Source: Xenorhabdus poinarii G6
Lineage (GTDB): Bacteria > Pseudomonadota > Gammaproteobacteria > Enterobacterales > Enterobacteriaceae
Length of the DNA: 64,000 nucleotides
Reading direction: 5' to 3'
Assembly (NCBI RefSeq): GCF_000968175.1
Contig: NZ_FO704551.1
Coordinates: forward strand, 3,038,001-3,102,000
Position 1 is the first letter of the stretch; each line of letters begins with the position of its first letter. Below are positions 9,895 through 26,378 of the stretch, piece by piece. The notes beneath the pieces are model-generated. The model had not been told where the DNA came from. It ran no database searches and worked only from the letters and a program-made list of their open reading frames with translations. Position numbers and translations under genes: made by a program.

Positions 9895-9918
9895 AGACTT
9901 CCAGATAGCTAAATCTAC
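9895..9918 (-). promoter_or_regulatory. Candidate MetJ operator upstream of metA
   Basis: Contiguous 8-bp units AGACTTCC (9895-9902, 6 of 8 to the met box AGACGTCT) and AGATAGCT (9903-9910, 5 of 8) lie upstream of metA, with a third poor unit at 9911-9918. MetJ binds tandem met boxes of this kind, but the matches are imperfect. Confidence 0.4.
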
Positions 9919-10070
9919 CCTAAAGAAAAGGGAAATGTCGAGTTATTGTACTCAAGTTGAAATTATTTCATTCTATTATATTGAAAGCATGAATAAAAAT
10001 AAGCATTAAAAACAATGCAATAAAATTACACCATGATGTAATCAATATTACTTTGCAGGGTACAAAAACG

Positions 10071-10097
10071 CAAAAAAGCCATCCGGTGACGGATGGC
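10071..10097 (-). terminator. rRNA operon terminator
   Basis: On the minus strand GCCATCCG and CGGATGGC form a perfect 8-bp stem around a TCAC loop (10078-10097), followed by TTTTTTG. It lies 16 bp beyond the 5S 3' end and is a standard intrinsic terminator. Confidence 0.93.
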
Positions 10098-10112
10098 TTC
10101 TCTGACTAATGA

Positions 10113-10232
10113 ATGTCTGGCAGTGTCCTACTCTCACATGGGGAGACCCCACACTACCATCGGCGCTACGGCGTTTCACTGCTGAGTTCGGCATGGGGTC
10201 AGGTGGGACCACCGCGCTATTGCCGCCAGACA
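10113..10232 (-). rRNA. rrf: 5S ribosomal RNA
   Basis: The 120-nt sequence begins TGTCTGGCGGC and ends with the complementary CCAGACAT on the minus strand, forming the terminal helix. The internal CCCATGCCGAACTCAG segment is the conserved loop of bacterial 5S rRNA. Last gene of the rRNA operon; a 77-bp spacer separates it from 23S. Confidence 0.97.
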
Positions 10233-10309
10233 AATCCGGTTTTCAATCTCGAACAAGCTATTTCTCTCTGAAACTCTCTCTCTGCCCACTAAAACACCTT
10301 CGGTGTTGT

Positions 10310-13217
<2,908 letters not shown>

Positions 13218-13401
13218 TCACAACCCGAAGGTGTCTTCGGAGATGCGGGTTGAGAGACTCGCTCAATACTGTCTTAACAGTACTGAGTGTTTCAAATTTT
13301 CAGCTTGTTCCAGATTGTTAAAGAGCATGATTTGTAAATCGGCTGTCACCAGCCCACTTAAAAATACAGTCGGTTACGCCTTTCACCCGTTCCCCGCAGC
13401 G
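13218..13401 (-). other. Internal transcribed spacer between tRNA-Glu and 23S, with boxA
   Basis: The 184-bp spacer carries the antitermination boxA GCTCTTTAACAA on the minus strand (13315-13327), where Nus factors bind the nascent RNA. CTGTTAAGACAGTA near 13269-13283 and the GGGTTGTGAGGTTAAG junction contribute to the 23S processing stem. Confidence 0.8.
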
Positions 13402-13477
13402 TGGCGTCCCCTAGGGGATTCGAACCCCTGTTACCGCCGTGAAAGGGCGGTGTCCTAGGCCTCTAGACGAAGGGGAC
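13402..13477 (-). tRNA. gltV: tRNA-Glu (anticodon UUC)
   Basis: The 76-nt sequence starts GTCCCCTTCGTCTAGAGG and ends GGGGACGCCA on the minus strand, so CCA is encoded. The acceptor stem GTCCCC/GGGGAC, the T-arm GGTTCGAATCC and the anticodon loop CTTTCAC (UUC) are all standard. Its location between 16S and 23S matches E. coli rrnE, which carries tRNA-Glu. The gene symbol follows that positional equivalence. Confidence 0.97.
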
Positions 13478-13561
13478 ATCAGTCTTCTTCGCAGACGCGC
13501 TGCTTCTTCATTTTCATCAGACAATCTGTGTGAGCACTGCAACAATAACCTATCGTCGGTT

Positions 13562-15104
<1,543 letters not shown>

Positions 15105-15290
15105 AAAGTCTGATGCTCAAAGAATTAAACGGTTTATTCATAATGAATTCACTGTTAGTCACTCTTTAAGACTTGCATAATCTTTTCCGCCTTTCGGCGT
15201 TAAGATAGGGTCTTGCGAGTGCCCACACAGATTGTCTGATTAATTTGTTAAAGAGCGTGTCAACCGGGCATGACTGCCGGGTTGCGAGGC
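15105..15290 (-). promoter_or_regulatory. rRNA operon leader with boxA
   Basis: Transcribed leader between P2 and 16S. The minus strand reads GCTCTTTAACAAATTA at 15241-15256, the standard boxA antitermination element, followed by sequence that pairs across 16S for RNase III processing. GCCGAAAGGCGG near 15190 forms a small hairpin. Confidence 0.8.
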
Positions 15291-15295
15291 TGCGT

Positions 15296-15323
15296 ATCTT
15301 ACGCTTTTCGCCTCGAGAGTCAA
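15296..15323 (-). promoter_or_regulatory. rRNA promoter P2
   Basis: TTGACT (15318-15323) and TAAGAT (15296-15301) on the minus strand are separated by 16 bp. The discriminator is GC-rich, as is typical of stringently controlled rRNA promoters. Confidence 0.85.
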
Positions 15324-15394
15324 GCGTTTATTTTCGCTTTCTTCTCCCTGCCCGGCGCGGCCTGTGTCAGCGTGGCGTCGGTCAGTGGTGGCGC

Positions 15395-15445
15395 ATTATA
15401 GGGACTTTTACGGCGCTGGCAATCGTTTTTTTGAAAAAAATTATC
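15395..15445 (-). promoter_or_regulatory. rRNA promoter P1 with UP element
   Basis: TTGCCA (15417-15422) and TATAAT (15395-15400) lie 16 bp apart and are followed by GCGCCACCACTGAC, nearly identical to the E. coli rrn P1 discriminator, which confers ppGpp/iNTP control. Immediately upstream is an A/T tract (TTTTTTTCAAAAAAA) placed as an UP element for the RNA polymerase alpha subunit. Confidence 0.9.
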
Positions 15446-15693
15446 GTTTGCCTAATAACACAGCAAAACACCACTTTATACCCGTTTGCACACAGAATTA
15501 TCCACAATCAAATATTTTGGTGAAAATTATCGAGCATCACGCAAACGTTTTCGTTACAATCTGCGAAGGAAAAATCACCAAATATTTTTTCAGGTTGTTT
15601 TGAAATGTTATTGCAGAACCCCTTTTTTCTATACATCCGCGGTTTTTCTTCAATAACACATTCTTGTTTTATGAAATTCGAAGGATCACTCCA
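15446..15693 (+). other. rrn-purH divergent spacer
   Basis: This spacer lies between the rRNA P1 region and the purH start. It contains a perfect DnaA-box 9-mer TTATCCACA (15498-15506), a PurR box and -10 element (15539-15560), and the purH leader. Fis sites for P1 would be expected here but cannot be called by eye. No coding sequence is supported. Confidence 0.6.
15539..15560 (+). promoter_or_regulatory. PurR operator and -10 element of purHD
   Basis: ACGCAAACGTTTTCGT (15539-15554) fits the PurR consensus ANGCAANCGNTTNCNT at every defined position. A -10-like TACAAT follows at 15555-15560, so bound PurR with hypoxanthine or guanine would cover the promoter. No strong -35 is visible. Confidence 0.8.
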
Positions 15694-17292
15694 ATGCAAC
15701 AGCTTCGCCCAATCCGTCGTGCCCTGCTAAGTGTTTCTGATAAAGCGGGGGTTGTTGAATTTGCTAAGGCCTTATCACATCGTGGTGTCGAACTCCTTTC
15801 TACAGGAGGCACTGCCCGTTTACTGGCCGAAGCAGGATTGAATGTTACCGAGGTGTCTGACTACACCGGCTTCCCCGAAATGATGGATGGGCGTGTCAAA
15901 ACACTTCATCCCAAAATTCATGGCGGTATTTTGGGTCGGCGTGGGCAAGATGATGAAGTTATGACACAGCACCAGATTTTGCAAATCGATATGGTCGTCG
16001 TTAATCTTTATCCTTTTGCCCAAACTGTAGCAAAACCAGATTGCTCTCTGGACGACGCTGTAGAGAATATTGATATCGGTGGCCCGACAATGGTTCGCTC
16101 CGCAGCTAAAAACCACAAAGAAGTCACGATTGTCGTCAACACCCAAGATTATGACAATATCATTGAGGAAATGGATAACAATCAGAATTCATTGACACAA
16201 TCCACTCGTTTTAACTTAGCGGTTAAAGCTTTTGAACATACCGCGTCCTATGACAGTATGATTGCCAATTACTTTGGTCAATTAGTTCCACCATATCACG
16301 GTGATACTGAGCAACCCGCTGGACGTTTCCCTCGCACTCTGAATCTGAATTTCATTAAAAAGCAAGATATGCGTTATGGCGAAAACAGCCATCAGGATGC
16401 CGCTTTCTATATAGAAGCAACAGAAGGACAACCTGCTGAGGCGTCCATTGCTACGGCAACCCAATTACAAGGCAAGGCTCTCTCTTATAACAATATTGCA
16501 GATACCGATGCAGCACTGGAATGTGTCAAAGCTTTCGCTGAACCAGCCTGTGTTATTGTCAAACACGCCAATCCTTGTGGTGTTGCAATAGGCACTGGCA
16601 TCGATATCGCCTATGATCGCGCGTTTAAAACCGATCCGACTTCCGCATTCGGAGGCATCATTGCGTTTAACCGCGAGCTCGATGCGAATACCGCTCAAAC
16701 CATCATTGAACGCCAGTTTATTGAAGTTATCATTGCGCCTTCTATTCATAAAGCCGCTTTGCCAATTCTGGCAACCAAAAAAAATGTCCGTGTTTTGGCA
16801 TGTGGTGAATGGCATTCCCCTATTGCTAACCTAGATTTCAAACGTGTTAACGGTGGCTTGTTAGTACAAGATCGGGATTTAGGCATGGTGACAACGCGTG
16901 ATCTGGTTGTTGTCTCCAAACGCCAGCCAACGCAACAAGAGATGCAAGATGCTCTGTTCTGCTGGAAAGTCGCTAAATTCGTTAAATCCAATGCGATTGT
17001 TTATGCCAAGGATAATATGACTGTTGGTATTGGCGCCGGGCAAATGAGCCGGGTTTACTCCGCCAAAATTGCCGGTATAAAAGCCTCAGATGAAGGCTTG
17101 GAAGTTCAGGGCTGTGCCATGGCTTCCGATGCATTTTTCCCATTCAGAGATGGTATTGATGCCGCGGCTGCGGTTGGCGTCAGATGTATTATCCAACCAG
17201 GTGGTTCCATTCGTGATGAGGAAGTCATTGCAGCCGCCGATGAACACGATATTGCCATGATTTTCACCGGCATGCGCCATTTTCGCCATTAA
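15694..17292 (+). CDS. purH: Bifunctional AICAR formyltransferase / IMP cyclohydrolase
   Basis: Catalyses the last two steps of IMP synthesis: formylation of AICAR by 10-formyl-tetrahydrofolate, then ring closure. The start is the ATG at 15694 ([17 protein letters not shown]), matching E. coli PurH; an in-frame TTG 30 bp upstream has no support. The N-terminal IMP cyclohydrolase domain (about 1-200) includes [11 protein letters not shown] and [16 protein letters not shown]. The C-terminal transformylase holds KHANPCGVA with the catalytic Lys-His pair and [11 protein letters not shown]. Length 532 against 529. Probably cotranscribed with purD, 45 bp downstream. Confidence 0.96.
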   Translation: MQQLRPIRRALLSVSDKAGVVEFAKALSHRGVELLSTGGTARLLAEAGLNVTEVSDYTGFPEMMDGRVKTLHPKIHGGILGRRGQDDEVMTQHQILQIDMVVVNLYPFAQTVAKPDCSLDDAVENIDIGGPTMVRSAAKNHKEVTIVVNTQDYDNIIEEMDNNQNSLTQSTRFNLAVKAFEHTASYDSMIANYFGQLVPPYHGDTEQPAGRFPRTLNLNFIKKQDMRYGENSHQDAAFYIEATEGQPAEASIATATQLQGKALSYNNIADTDAALECVKAFAEPACVIVKHANPCGVAIGTGIDIAYDRAFKTDPTSAFGGIIAFNRELDANTAQTIIERQFIEVIIAPSIHKAALPILATKKNVRVLACGEWHSPIANLDFKRVNGGLLVQDRDLGMVTTRDLVVVSKRQPTQQEMQDALFCWKVAKFVKSNAIVYAKDNMTVGIGAGQMSRVYSAKIAGIKASDEGLEVQGCAMASDAFFPFRDGIDAAAAVGVRCIIQPGGSIRDEEVIAAADEHDIAMIFTGMRHFRH

Positions 17293-17337
17293 CCATTTTT
17301 GTCTTATGACTTGTGCTTTATAAATAGGAGCCTTCAG

Positions 17338-18636
17338 ATGAATATATTGATTATTGGCAGTGGCGGAAGAGAACATGCATTAGCCTGGAAAGCGGCACAA
17401 TCACCTCTGGCAAGCCATGTTTATGTCGCACCGGGTAATGCAGGCACCGCATTGGAAACAAATTTAGAAAATGTCGATATTGCCGCGACAGATATTGAAG
17501 GATTACTGGCATTTGCCCGAGATCATGATATTGCTCTGACTATTGTCGGGCCAGAAGCGCCACTGGTTATCGGGATCGTTGATGCGTTTAAACAGGCAGG
17601 GCTGACTATTTTCGGGCCGACAAAAGCAGCGGCTCAATTGGAAGGCTCTAAAGCGTTTACCAAAGACTTCCTTGCCCGCCACCATATTCCTACAGCCGCC
17701 TACCAAAATTTCACCGAAATTGACCCCGCATTGGCCTATCTGGAGAAAACGGGCGTCCCAATCGTCATTAAAGCCGATGGCCTTGCGGCCGGTAAAGGCG
17801 TCGTGGTTGCTACCACCATGGATGAAGCACAACATGCCGTCAAAGATATGCTGGCAGGCAATGCATTTGGAGATGCAGGGCATCGTATTGTCATCGAAGA
17901 ATTTCTGGATGGGGAAGAAGCCAGTTTCATTGTCATGGTGGATGGCAAAAATGTGGTTCCTATGGCGACCAGTCAAGATCATAAGCGCGTAGGTGACGCT
18001 GATACAGGGCCAAATACCGGAGGAATGGGCGCCTACTCTCCAGCACCGGTCGTCACGGATGAGATCCACCAACGTGTGATGGCGGAAATTATTTATCCCA
18101 CGGTGGAAGGGATGGCAGCCGAAGGCCATTCCTATGTTGGTTTCCTCTATGCCGGGTTGATGATTGATCAACAGGGAAAACCGAAAGTGATCGAATTTAA
18201 CTGTCGATTTGGGGATCCTGAAACACAACCTATCATGATGCGTCTACGTTCTGATTTAATCGAATTGTGTCTCGCCGGAGCCAAAGGACAGTTAAGCGGG
18301 AAAACATCGGCATGGGACGAACGTCCCGCTTTAGGTGTCGTACTGGCAGCGGGAGGTTATCCTGCCAATTATACCAAAGGTGACATTATCCGTGGATTAG
18401 AACAAAACACCGGGAACGATGAGTCAGATATCAATGAAAAAGTCTTTCATGCGGGAACCGCATTGAAAGATCAAAATGTGGTTACTGCGGGCGGGCGCGT
18501 TTTATGTGTAACGGCTTTAGGCTGCGATATTGCGGACGCTCAGCAAAAAGCGTATCTCAGAGCCGGGAACATTCACTGGAAAGGTTGTTTTTATCGTAAG
18601 GATATTGGATACCGGGCAATTGCTCGTTTGAAATAA
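17338..18636 (+). CDS. purD: Phosphoribosylamine-glycine ligase (GAR synthetase)
   Basis: Joins glycine to 5-phosphoribosylamine using ATP, the second step of purine synthesis. The ATG at 17338 has an AGGAG ribosome binding site and gives MNILIIGSGGREHALAWK, as in E. coli (MKVLVIGNGGREHALAWK); the upstream in-frame start at 17299 is rejected. The 432-residue ATP-grasp protein shows KADGLAAGKGVVVA, the FLDGEEASF motif and the family signature PGFNCRFGDPETQ-like stretch (here EFNCRFGDPETQP, about residue 285). It forms a pair with purH. Confidence 0.96.
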   Translation: MNILIIGSGGREHALAWKAAQSPLASHVYVAPGNAGTALETNLENVDIAATDIEGLLAFARDHDIALTIVGPEAPLVIGIVDAFKQAGLTIFGPTKAAAQLEGSKAFTKDFLARHHIPTAAYQNFTEIDPALAYLEKTGVPIVIKADGLAAGKGVVVATTMDEAQHAVKDMLAGNAFGDAGHRIVIEEFLDGEEASFIVMVDGKNVVPMATSQDHKRVGDADTGPNTGGMGAYSPAPVVTDEIHQRVMAEIIYPTVEGMAAEGHSYVGFLYAGLMIDQQGKPKVIEFNCRFGDPETQPIMMRLRSDLIELCLAGAKGQLSGKTSAWDERPALGVVLAAGGYPANYTKGDIIRGLEQNTGNDESDINEKVFHAGTALKDQNVVTAGGRVLCVTALGCDIADAQQKAYLRAGNIHWKGCFYRKDIGYRAIARLK

Positions 18637-18665
18637 ATCCATTCAAGCCGACGGAAGTCACAGCA

Positions 18666-19361
18666 TCACAGCTTATCTTGCGTCGGCTCCCAACGACAAA
18701 AATCATCATTAGCAACCAACAATAACTGGTTTTCTTTCGGCGAATCCAGCCATGCAATTGTCAGCAAACTTGAGTTGCTACCTTTCCTCTCTTCAAGCCA
18801 TTTCTGTGAATCAGGCCCAAACGCAACAAATAACGACTTCCCTGAACAGAGCGTCACTTTTCCATCCTGCCAGTGTCCTTGCAATAACCTAACCTTATCT
18901 GCAATTAACACGTGACTCATGTTCTCGATTTGACTGGCAGTGGATTTCAGACGAGCCACATCATCACCGGATAGCTGTTCATTATGCCTTTGCAATTGCC
19001 GCTGCTTAAAAATGACCGTGCTATTTTGATCGAGACGCAATGTTTCTTCGAGTGGAGGATTACCAAGCACATTGCGACGGATCTGCCACAAATGGCCATG
19101 ACGATATTCATAGAAAGTGACAGTCGTGTCTTTAGCATGATAAGGGCTGTAAACGCTCATGATAATCTGAGGCTGACTGTTTTGATCATTCAAACGCCAC
19201 AAGCGGATAACACCGTCAGCGGTAACAAAACCACTGGCGCTGAAAAGCGGGATTTTGGGTTGAATCGAACAGGCGCTGAGCAAAGAGATGATCCCTAGTG
19301 CTAACAGCCCCTGTAAAGTCAACAAAAGGGGTTGAATTCCCCCTCTTATTTTTTTTCGCAA
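18666..19361 (-). CDS. yjaH: DUF1481 lipoprotein, YjaH family
   Basis: Function unknown. The N-terminus is a lipoprotein signal: a hydrophobic helix ending LLSAC, with the cysteine about residue 31, so it is likely lipid-anchored in the envelope. The rest is soluble and fits the DUF1481 family seen beside hupA in E. coli. The start is uncertain: the frame opens with a TTG at 19361, 5 bp from the hupA stop, without a clear ribosome binding site. A GAGGGGG stretch about 40 bp further in could serve TTG codons near residues 13-14, still leaving a complete signal peptide. It converges with purD. Confidence 0.75.
   Translation of the reverse strand: MRKKIRGGIQPLLLTLQGLLALGIISLLSACSIQPKIPLFSASGFVTADGVIRLWRLNDQNSQPQIIMSVYSPYHAKDTTVTFYEYRHGHLWQIRRNVLGNPPLEETLRLDQNSTVIFKQRQLQRHNEQLSGDDVARLKSTASQIENMSHVLIADKVRLLQGHWQDGKVTLCSGKSLFVAFGPDSQKWLEERKGSNSSLLTIAWLDSPKENQLLLVANDDFCRWEPTQDKL
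19321..19350 (-). terminator. Hairpin after hupA, within the 5' end of yjaH
   Basis: The minus strand reads AAGAGGGG, loop GAATTCAA, CCCCTTTT, an 8-bp stem with one G-U pair, followed by GTTG. It may be a partial hupA terminator, or it may occlude or frame a yjaH start site. Confidence 0.45.
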
Positions 19362-19366
19362 TGCAA

Positions 19367-19639
19367 TTACTTAACTGCGTCTTTCAGTGCTTTACCCGCG
19401 GAGAAAGCAGGTACATTTGCTGCTGCAATTTTGATTTCTTTACCTGTTTGTGGGTTACGACCAGTACGTTCTGCACGATGGTTAACTTTGAAAGTGCCAA
19501 AGCCGACCAATTGCACTGCATCGCCATTTTTCAGGGATTCAGTGATTGCATTCAGAGTTGATTCCAGAGCAGCTTTAGCCTGAGTTTTCGTCAGATCTGC
19601 GCCTGCTGCAATTGCATCAACTAATTCGGTTTTATTCAT
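19367..19639 (-). CDS. hupA: DNA-binding protein HU-alpha
   Basis: Abundant nucleoid protein that bends and compacts DNA; forms homodimers and heterodimers with HU-beta. Exactly 90 residues, beginning [11 protein letters not shown] and carrying the bacterial histone-like signature [21 protein letters not shown] (split here as [15 protein letters not shown] and RNPQTG, residues 46-66) in the DNA-binding beta arm, with the intercalating proline in RNPQTG. Its place next to yjaG identifies the alpha rather than the beta subunit. Upstream 19640-19829 must hold its promoter; none was assigned with confidence. Confidence 0.97.
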   Translation of the reverse strand: MNKTELVDAIAAGADLTKTQAKAALESTLNAITESLKNGDAVQLVGFGTFKVNHRAERTGRNPQTGKEIKIAAANVPAFSAGKALKDAVK

Positions 19640-19829
19640 AGATTATCCTTACAGTGTGTTTATCGTTTGCAAAGCATCGAGTGCGACGGATATGCCGATT
19701 TGACAGCACCCCTGCATACACGCACCGATAGCCACTTCTTTTCGCCCTCCCAATGTAGAACAGAGTGAGGGCAAATGTGAAGCCTTTATTTAAATACGGC
19801 AATCCAAGTACAAGACCCTATTTTATGGG

Positions 19830-20420
19830 TTATTGCTGCAAAGCTATGCCGATATTACTGACCCCTGTTTCACAGAGATCAGCCTTTAATCCTTTAATTA
19901 ATTCTATATCCCGTTCTTCGCAATTTGCCAATAAACGGTAAATCTCCCATTGAATATCCCACTCTTCCTCAATGGCAGGTAATACTTTCAGCTCATCTTC
20001 TGTCATTTCCCTGCCGGCCTGTGTCATTTCTAACATGGCAACAGTACGAATGGAGATTTCACTGACGGCTATCGCATGTTCTAACGTCGAGCCACTCAGA
20101 CGAGAATGAATGACTTCACCCAGTGCAATGCACGCGTCAATCGCTGGATACACACCATAAATATCATAATGTTCTGATGATGGAATAATAGCTTCCAATT
20201 TTTCCAGCTGATTATCAAAATTCACTTTTGCATCTTTAACGACCAATATTTCCCACACTAGATCTAAAATGCGGCGATATTGTACCGGATCGGCAAATTC
20301 GCTTTGAAGACAAAATACCTGATAATTTGGGTACATCCGCTCACATAGACTAGCCATAAAAGTCAAATGTTGCCAACTTTCAAGTTTCTCCAACCTCAGG
20401 TGGATCGGGTTTCTTAACAT
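19830..20420 (-). CDS. yjaG: DUF416 family protein YjaG
   Basis: Conserved protein of unknown function, 196 residues, the same length as E. coli YjaG. It is predicted soluble, mostly helical and acidic, with no signal peptide or membrane segment. Recognisable stretches are WQHLTFMASLCERMYPNY near the N-terminus and EEWDIQWEIY near residue 160. It lies between nfi and hupA as in E. coli, so orthology is secure although the role is not known. Confidence 0.9.
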   Translation of the reverse strand: MLRNPIHLRLEKLESWQHLTFMASLCERMYPNYQVFCLQSEFADPVQYRRILDLVWEILVVKDAKVNFDNQLEKLEAIIPSSEHYDIYGVYPAIDACIALGEVIHSRLSGSTLEHAIAVSEISIRTVAMLEMTQAGREMTEDELKVLPAIEEEWDIQWEIYRLLANCEERDIELIKGLKADLCETGVSNIGIALQQ

Positions 20421-20495
20421 TGGTCGTTACTCATCATGCCTATTTGCGTCGAAGTTTACCTGAAAATCAAGAAGATCCACAATTTTCTGTAATAA

Positions 20496-21173
20496 TTATG
20501 GGATTGAACGAATTTTTCGACTAAAAAACAACCTATTTGAGGCAATCCCATCCGCCCAACGGGTTGGTTCAGGCAGCTTATATCCCCTTATACACTGTTC
20601 AACCCAAAACACGGCACGATCAATACTGATCTTATGGCCGGGGGAAATGTAGAGCGGATTACATCTTCTTTTGCTCCTCAATACGACACCAATCTGTTCA
20701 CCCTGATCCATTAATGGTTGTCGGCTTCCCTGAACGTCACCGATCGGTTCATGTTCCCCACACAACCGGCTTTTCGCTACCCCGATGGTTGGCACATCCA
20801 CCAATACCCCGAAATGGCTGGCGATGCCAAAACGCCGGGGATGGGCAATACCCTGACCATCCACCATAACCAAATCAGGCTGCAAGCTTAATTTTTGCCA
20901 TGCAGCCATCAGTGCAGGGTATTCACGAAAGGAGAGTAAACCGGGAATATAGGGAAGGACAGTATCAATACAGGCAATTTGGTATTCGACCAACGCCAGT
21001 GACGGATATTGTAAGATGGCAATGGCGGCACGCGTCACCGTACCGTTTTTTTCAAATCCAACGTCAGCCCCTGCGATAAACTTTGGCGTAAAAGAGGCAG
21101 AAAAAACTTCATGGCGGATAACCTGCCGTGATTTTTCTATCTGTTCCTGACGTAATGCTTTCGTATCAATCAT
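20496..21173 (-). CDS. nfi: Endonuclease V (deoxyinosine 3' endonuclease)
   Basis: DNA repair enzyme that nicks the second phosphodiester bond 3' of deoxyinosine and related deaminated bases. The 225-residue protein keeps the metal-binding acidic residues D37 (GADVGF), E84 (SFREYP) and D105 ([11 protein letters not shown]), and the PYIPG wedge motif near residue 75. It starts 4 bp after the hemE stop, so the two are cotranscribed and probably translationally coupled, as in E. coli. Confidence 0.95.
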   Translation of the reverse strand: MIDTKALRQEQIEKSRQVIRHEVFSASFTPKFIAGADVGFEKNGTVTRAAIAILQYPSLALVEYQIACIDTVLPYIPGLLSFREYPALMAAWQKLSLQPDLVMVDGQGIAHPRRFGIASHFGVLVDVPTIGVAKSRLCGEHEPIGDVQGSRQPLMDQGEQIGVVLRSKRRCNPLYISPGHKISIDRAVFWVEQCIRGYKLPEPTRWADGIASNRLFFSRKIRSIP

Positions 21174-21177
21174 AACA

Positions 21178-22242
21178 TTATTGATGGTATTTTACTGAAA
21201 GCCTATGCACTGCTTCGACGAACGCCCCTGCATGCTCCGGTGGAACATCCTGATGAATGCCATGCCCCAAATTGAAAACATGCCCGCTGCCTACGCCAAA
21301 ATCTTGTAAAATTGTCGACACTTCTTCTTCAATACGTGCTGGCGGCGCATACAGCATGGACGGATCCATATTGCCCTGCAAGGCCACTTTATCACCAACC
21401 CGCCGCCGAGCATCCGCAATACTCGTCGTCCAGTCTAAGCCAAGCGCATCACAGCCCGTTGCTGCCATCGCTTCAAGCCATTGTCCTCCCCCTTTCGTAA
21501 ACAGGGTAACTGGCACACGACGTCCTTCATGTTCACGGACCAACCCATCGACAATTTTATGCATATATTGCAGAGAGAATTCCAGATAATCAGCCTGGGA
21601 CAAAACGCCACCCCAGGTATCGAAAATCATGACAGATTGAGCGCCCGCTTTTATTTGTGCATTCAGGTATAAGATAACGCTGTTTGCCAATTTATCCAGT
21701 AAACTATGCAAGGTGGCCGGCGTCACATACATCATGGACTTGATCTTAGTGAACGCTTTGCTGCTTCCACCCTCAACCATATACGTTGCCAATGTCCACG
21801 GACTCCCCGAAAAACCAATCAGCGGGATCTGTCCCGCCAACGCTTTGCGAATAGCACGTACAGCATCCATCACGTAGCCTAACTCCAACTCTGGATCAGG
21901 CACCGGTAATTTTGCGACATCGGCATGATTCAGGATAGGAGAGTGAAAACGTGGCCCTTCGCCCGCTTCAAAATAAAGCCCCAGCCCCATAGCATCGGGG
22001 ATCGTTAAAATATCCGAAAACAAGATAGCCGCATCCAGAGGAAAACGACGCAACGGTTGGAGAGTGACTTCACAAGCTAATTCCGTGTTTTTGCATAACG
22101 AGATGAAATCTCCCGCTGCCTGACGCGTTGCTTTATATTCGGGTAAATACCGGCCGGCCTGACGCATCATCCATACCGGTGTAATATCGACGGGCTGACG
22201 CAGTAAGGCACGCAGATAGCGATCGTTTTTCAACTCATTCAT
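21178..22242 (-). CDS. hemE: Uroporphyrinogen decarboxylase
   Basis: Removes four carboxyl groups from uroporphyrinogen III to give coproporphyrinogen III in haem synthesis. The 354-residue protein equals E. coli HemE in length and carries the N-terminal signature [15 protein letters not shown] with its conserved arginines (about 25-40), the catalytic aspartate in [14 protein letters not shown] (D54 region) and the second signature [17 protein letters not shown] about residue 145. It lies in the nudC-hemE-nfi cluster. Confidence 0.97.
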   Translation of the reverse strand: MNELKNDRYLRALLRQPVDITPVWMMRQAGRYLPEYKATRQAAGDFISLCKNTELACEVTLQPLRRFPLDAAILFSDILTIPDAMGLGLYFEAGEGPRFHSPILNHADVAKLPVPDPELELGYVMDAVRAIRKALAGQIPLIGFSGSPWTLATYMVEGGSSKAFTKIKSMMYVTPATLHSLLDKLANSVILYLNAQIKAGAQSVMIFDTWGGVLSQADYLEFSLQYMHKIVDGLVREHEGRRVPVTLFTKGGGQWLEAMAATGCDALGLDWTTSIADARRRVGDKVALQGNMDPSMLYAPPARIEEEVSTILQDFGVGSGHVFNLGHGIHQDVPPEHAGAFVEAVHRLSVKYHQ

Positions 22243-22411
22243 GACAGGCTCCCTTGATTAACTGGTCACAGCACTTTATCTACAGCACCGTTACGCTGCA
22301 ATATGCACTATAAATCGGCATAGCAACCTAAAATTGGCACACGAAAAAATGGACGCAGTTTAACATGCTTGAAACTGAACTTCCGACCTAACCTCCAATA
22401 ACGTGATTTGC

Positions 22412-23197
22412 TTACCGATTACTCAATGACTGATGGCGGCATAACGCAACCGTCTCTTCAATTAAACGACGAGCAATGGTATCAGGGGGCGGGATAAGCG
22501 GAAGATTATCATAGCGATGCCACGCTGCACTGATCAGTTCGACAGGGTCAATATTGATTTCGCCACTTTCATAATCGGCCAGAAAACCGACCATTAATGA
22601 ATTTGGGAAAGGCCAAGGTTGGGAATCGACATAACGTAAATTACGGATCTTAATTCCACTCTCTTCCATCACTTCACGATGAACCGCCTCTTCCAACGTT
22701 TCGCCTACTTCAACAAAACCAGCAAGTACGGTATGAATGCCATGACGGTGACGCTGATGTTGTGCCAAAAGAAGATGATCATCACGCCGAATACCGACAA
22801 TAATGCTGGGCGCAATTTGTGGGTAATAACGTTCATGGCAGTGATGACACAAACAGGCCCACTCATGCAGACTGGGCCGCATCTTATGACCACAGTAACC
22901 ACAATAGCGATGTGAACGATAAAACTCAGCCAATTGGACACCACGTCCGACCAATTGAAATAATTTGTCATCCCGGTCAGAAATTAACCGGGGAGAAGAC
23001 ATATCTGAAACCATTTTCCGGCGGATTAACCAAACCTTCTCTCCCTGCCACTCGCCGATGGGGATCGCCATTTGATCTTGCAATGTCCATTGTTCAGCCG
23101 TCCCCAAAGGTAATTCCCCCTGTGGCAACCAGACCCGATTCTCAAGACTCACAATCCACCAACCCCGTTCTCTACCTGTCAGTTTTTGTTGCATCAT
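22412..23197 (-). CDS. nudC: NAD-capped RNA hydrolase / NADH pyrophosphatase
   Basis: Nudix hydrolase that removes the NAD cap from RNA 5' ends and also hydrolyses NADH to NMNH and AMP. The 261-residue protein has a zinc ribbon (CGYCG and CLCHHC, about 98-119), the Nudix box [20 protein letters not shown] (about 160-180) and the SQPWPFPNS motif specific to this subfamily. Two adjacent ATG codons (23197 and 23194) are possible; the first is used. It reads into hemE and diverges from the thiC leader. Confidence 0.95.
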   Translation of the reverse strand: MMQQKLTGRERGWWIVSLENRVWLPQGELPLGTAEQWTLQDQMAIPIGEWQGEKVWLIRRKMVSDMSSPRLISDRDDKLFQLVGRGVQLAEFYRSHRYCGYCGHKMRPSLHEWACLCHHCHERYYPQIAPSIIVGIRRDDHLLLAQHQRHRHGIHTVLAGFVEVGETLEEAVHREVMEESGIKIRNLRYVDSQPWPFPNSLMVGFLADYESGEINIDPVELISAAWHRYDNLPLIPPPDTIARRLIEETVALCRHQSLSNR

Positions 23198-23357
23198 CTG
23201 TCTCTATTCCATCATTGATTATGTGACCACGTCCAACACAGTTTGCTGCAAATCAACACAAACCAAGCATACTCCTTTTTATTGTCTTTCGCCTCGACGC
23301 TGGCAAGTACTCACAAGCCTAGTTAGCAACTGATTGAAGAAAGTGTGATGTTTTAAG

Positions 23358-23385
23358 TTGTAGTTTTTATCATCCCCTTTATACT
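23358..23385 (+). promoter_or_regulatory. Candidate promoter of thiCEFSGH
   Basis: TTGTAG (23358-23363) and TATACT (23380-23385) are 16 bp apart, which would start transcription about 23392, just before the TPP riboswitch. Confidence 0.45.
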
Positions 23386-23401
23386 CTGGAGTGTTTTTTC
23401 T

Positions 23402-23512
23402 TGTCGGAGTGCCTAACGTTCACCGTCTTATCACGATGAACACAGGCTGAGACCGTTAATTCGGGATCCGCAGAACCTGATCGGGCTAGTACCCGCGAAG
23501 GGAACAAGAGTA
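23402..23512 (+). promoter_or_regulatory. TPP riboswitch (THI element)
   Basis: Thiamine pyrophosphate-sensing RNA. The conserved blocks are in order: CGGAGTGCC (about 23405), GGCTGAGACC (23445-23454), AGAACCTGATC (23472-23482), and ACCCGCGAAGGGAA (23491-23504). These form the P1-P5 junction of the THI box. It controls the thiCEFSGH operon; in enterobacteria such thiC switches act mainly on translation, which the distance to the start (about 160 nt) does not decide here. Confidence 0.95.
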
Positions 23513-23640
23513 ATCACCCCGCTGCCCGTATTGTGTACACCCTCGGTCAATATCGTGTACACCTACTGTTTGGCATCAACTATTACTCCCTGCGAGCTCC
23601 AGACAAGCAATTTTCTCAACGTAAGCCCGCTCAGCAATGA

Positions 23641-26371
<2,731 letters not shown>

Positions 26372-26378
<7 letters not shown>

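Noticed and set aside
17503..18228. 241-codon ORF antisense to purD
   Set aside because: The plus-strand PurD is certain and this frame shows no recognisable domain or start signal.
18646..18688. Inverted repeat AGCCGACG / CGTCGGCT between purD and yjaH as a shared terminator
   Set aside because: The stem is 8 bp with a 27-nt loop, overlaps the yjaH end and lacks a T run on either side.
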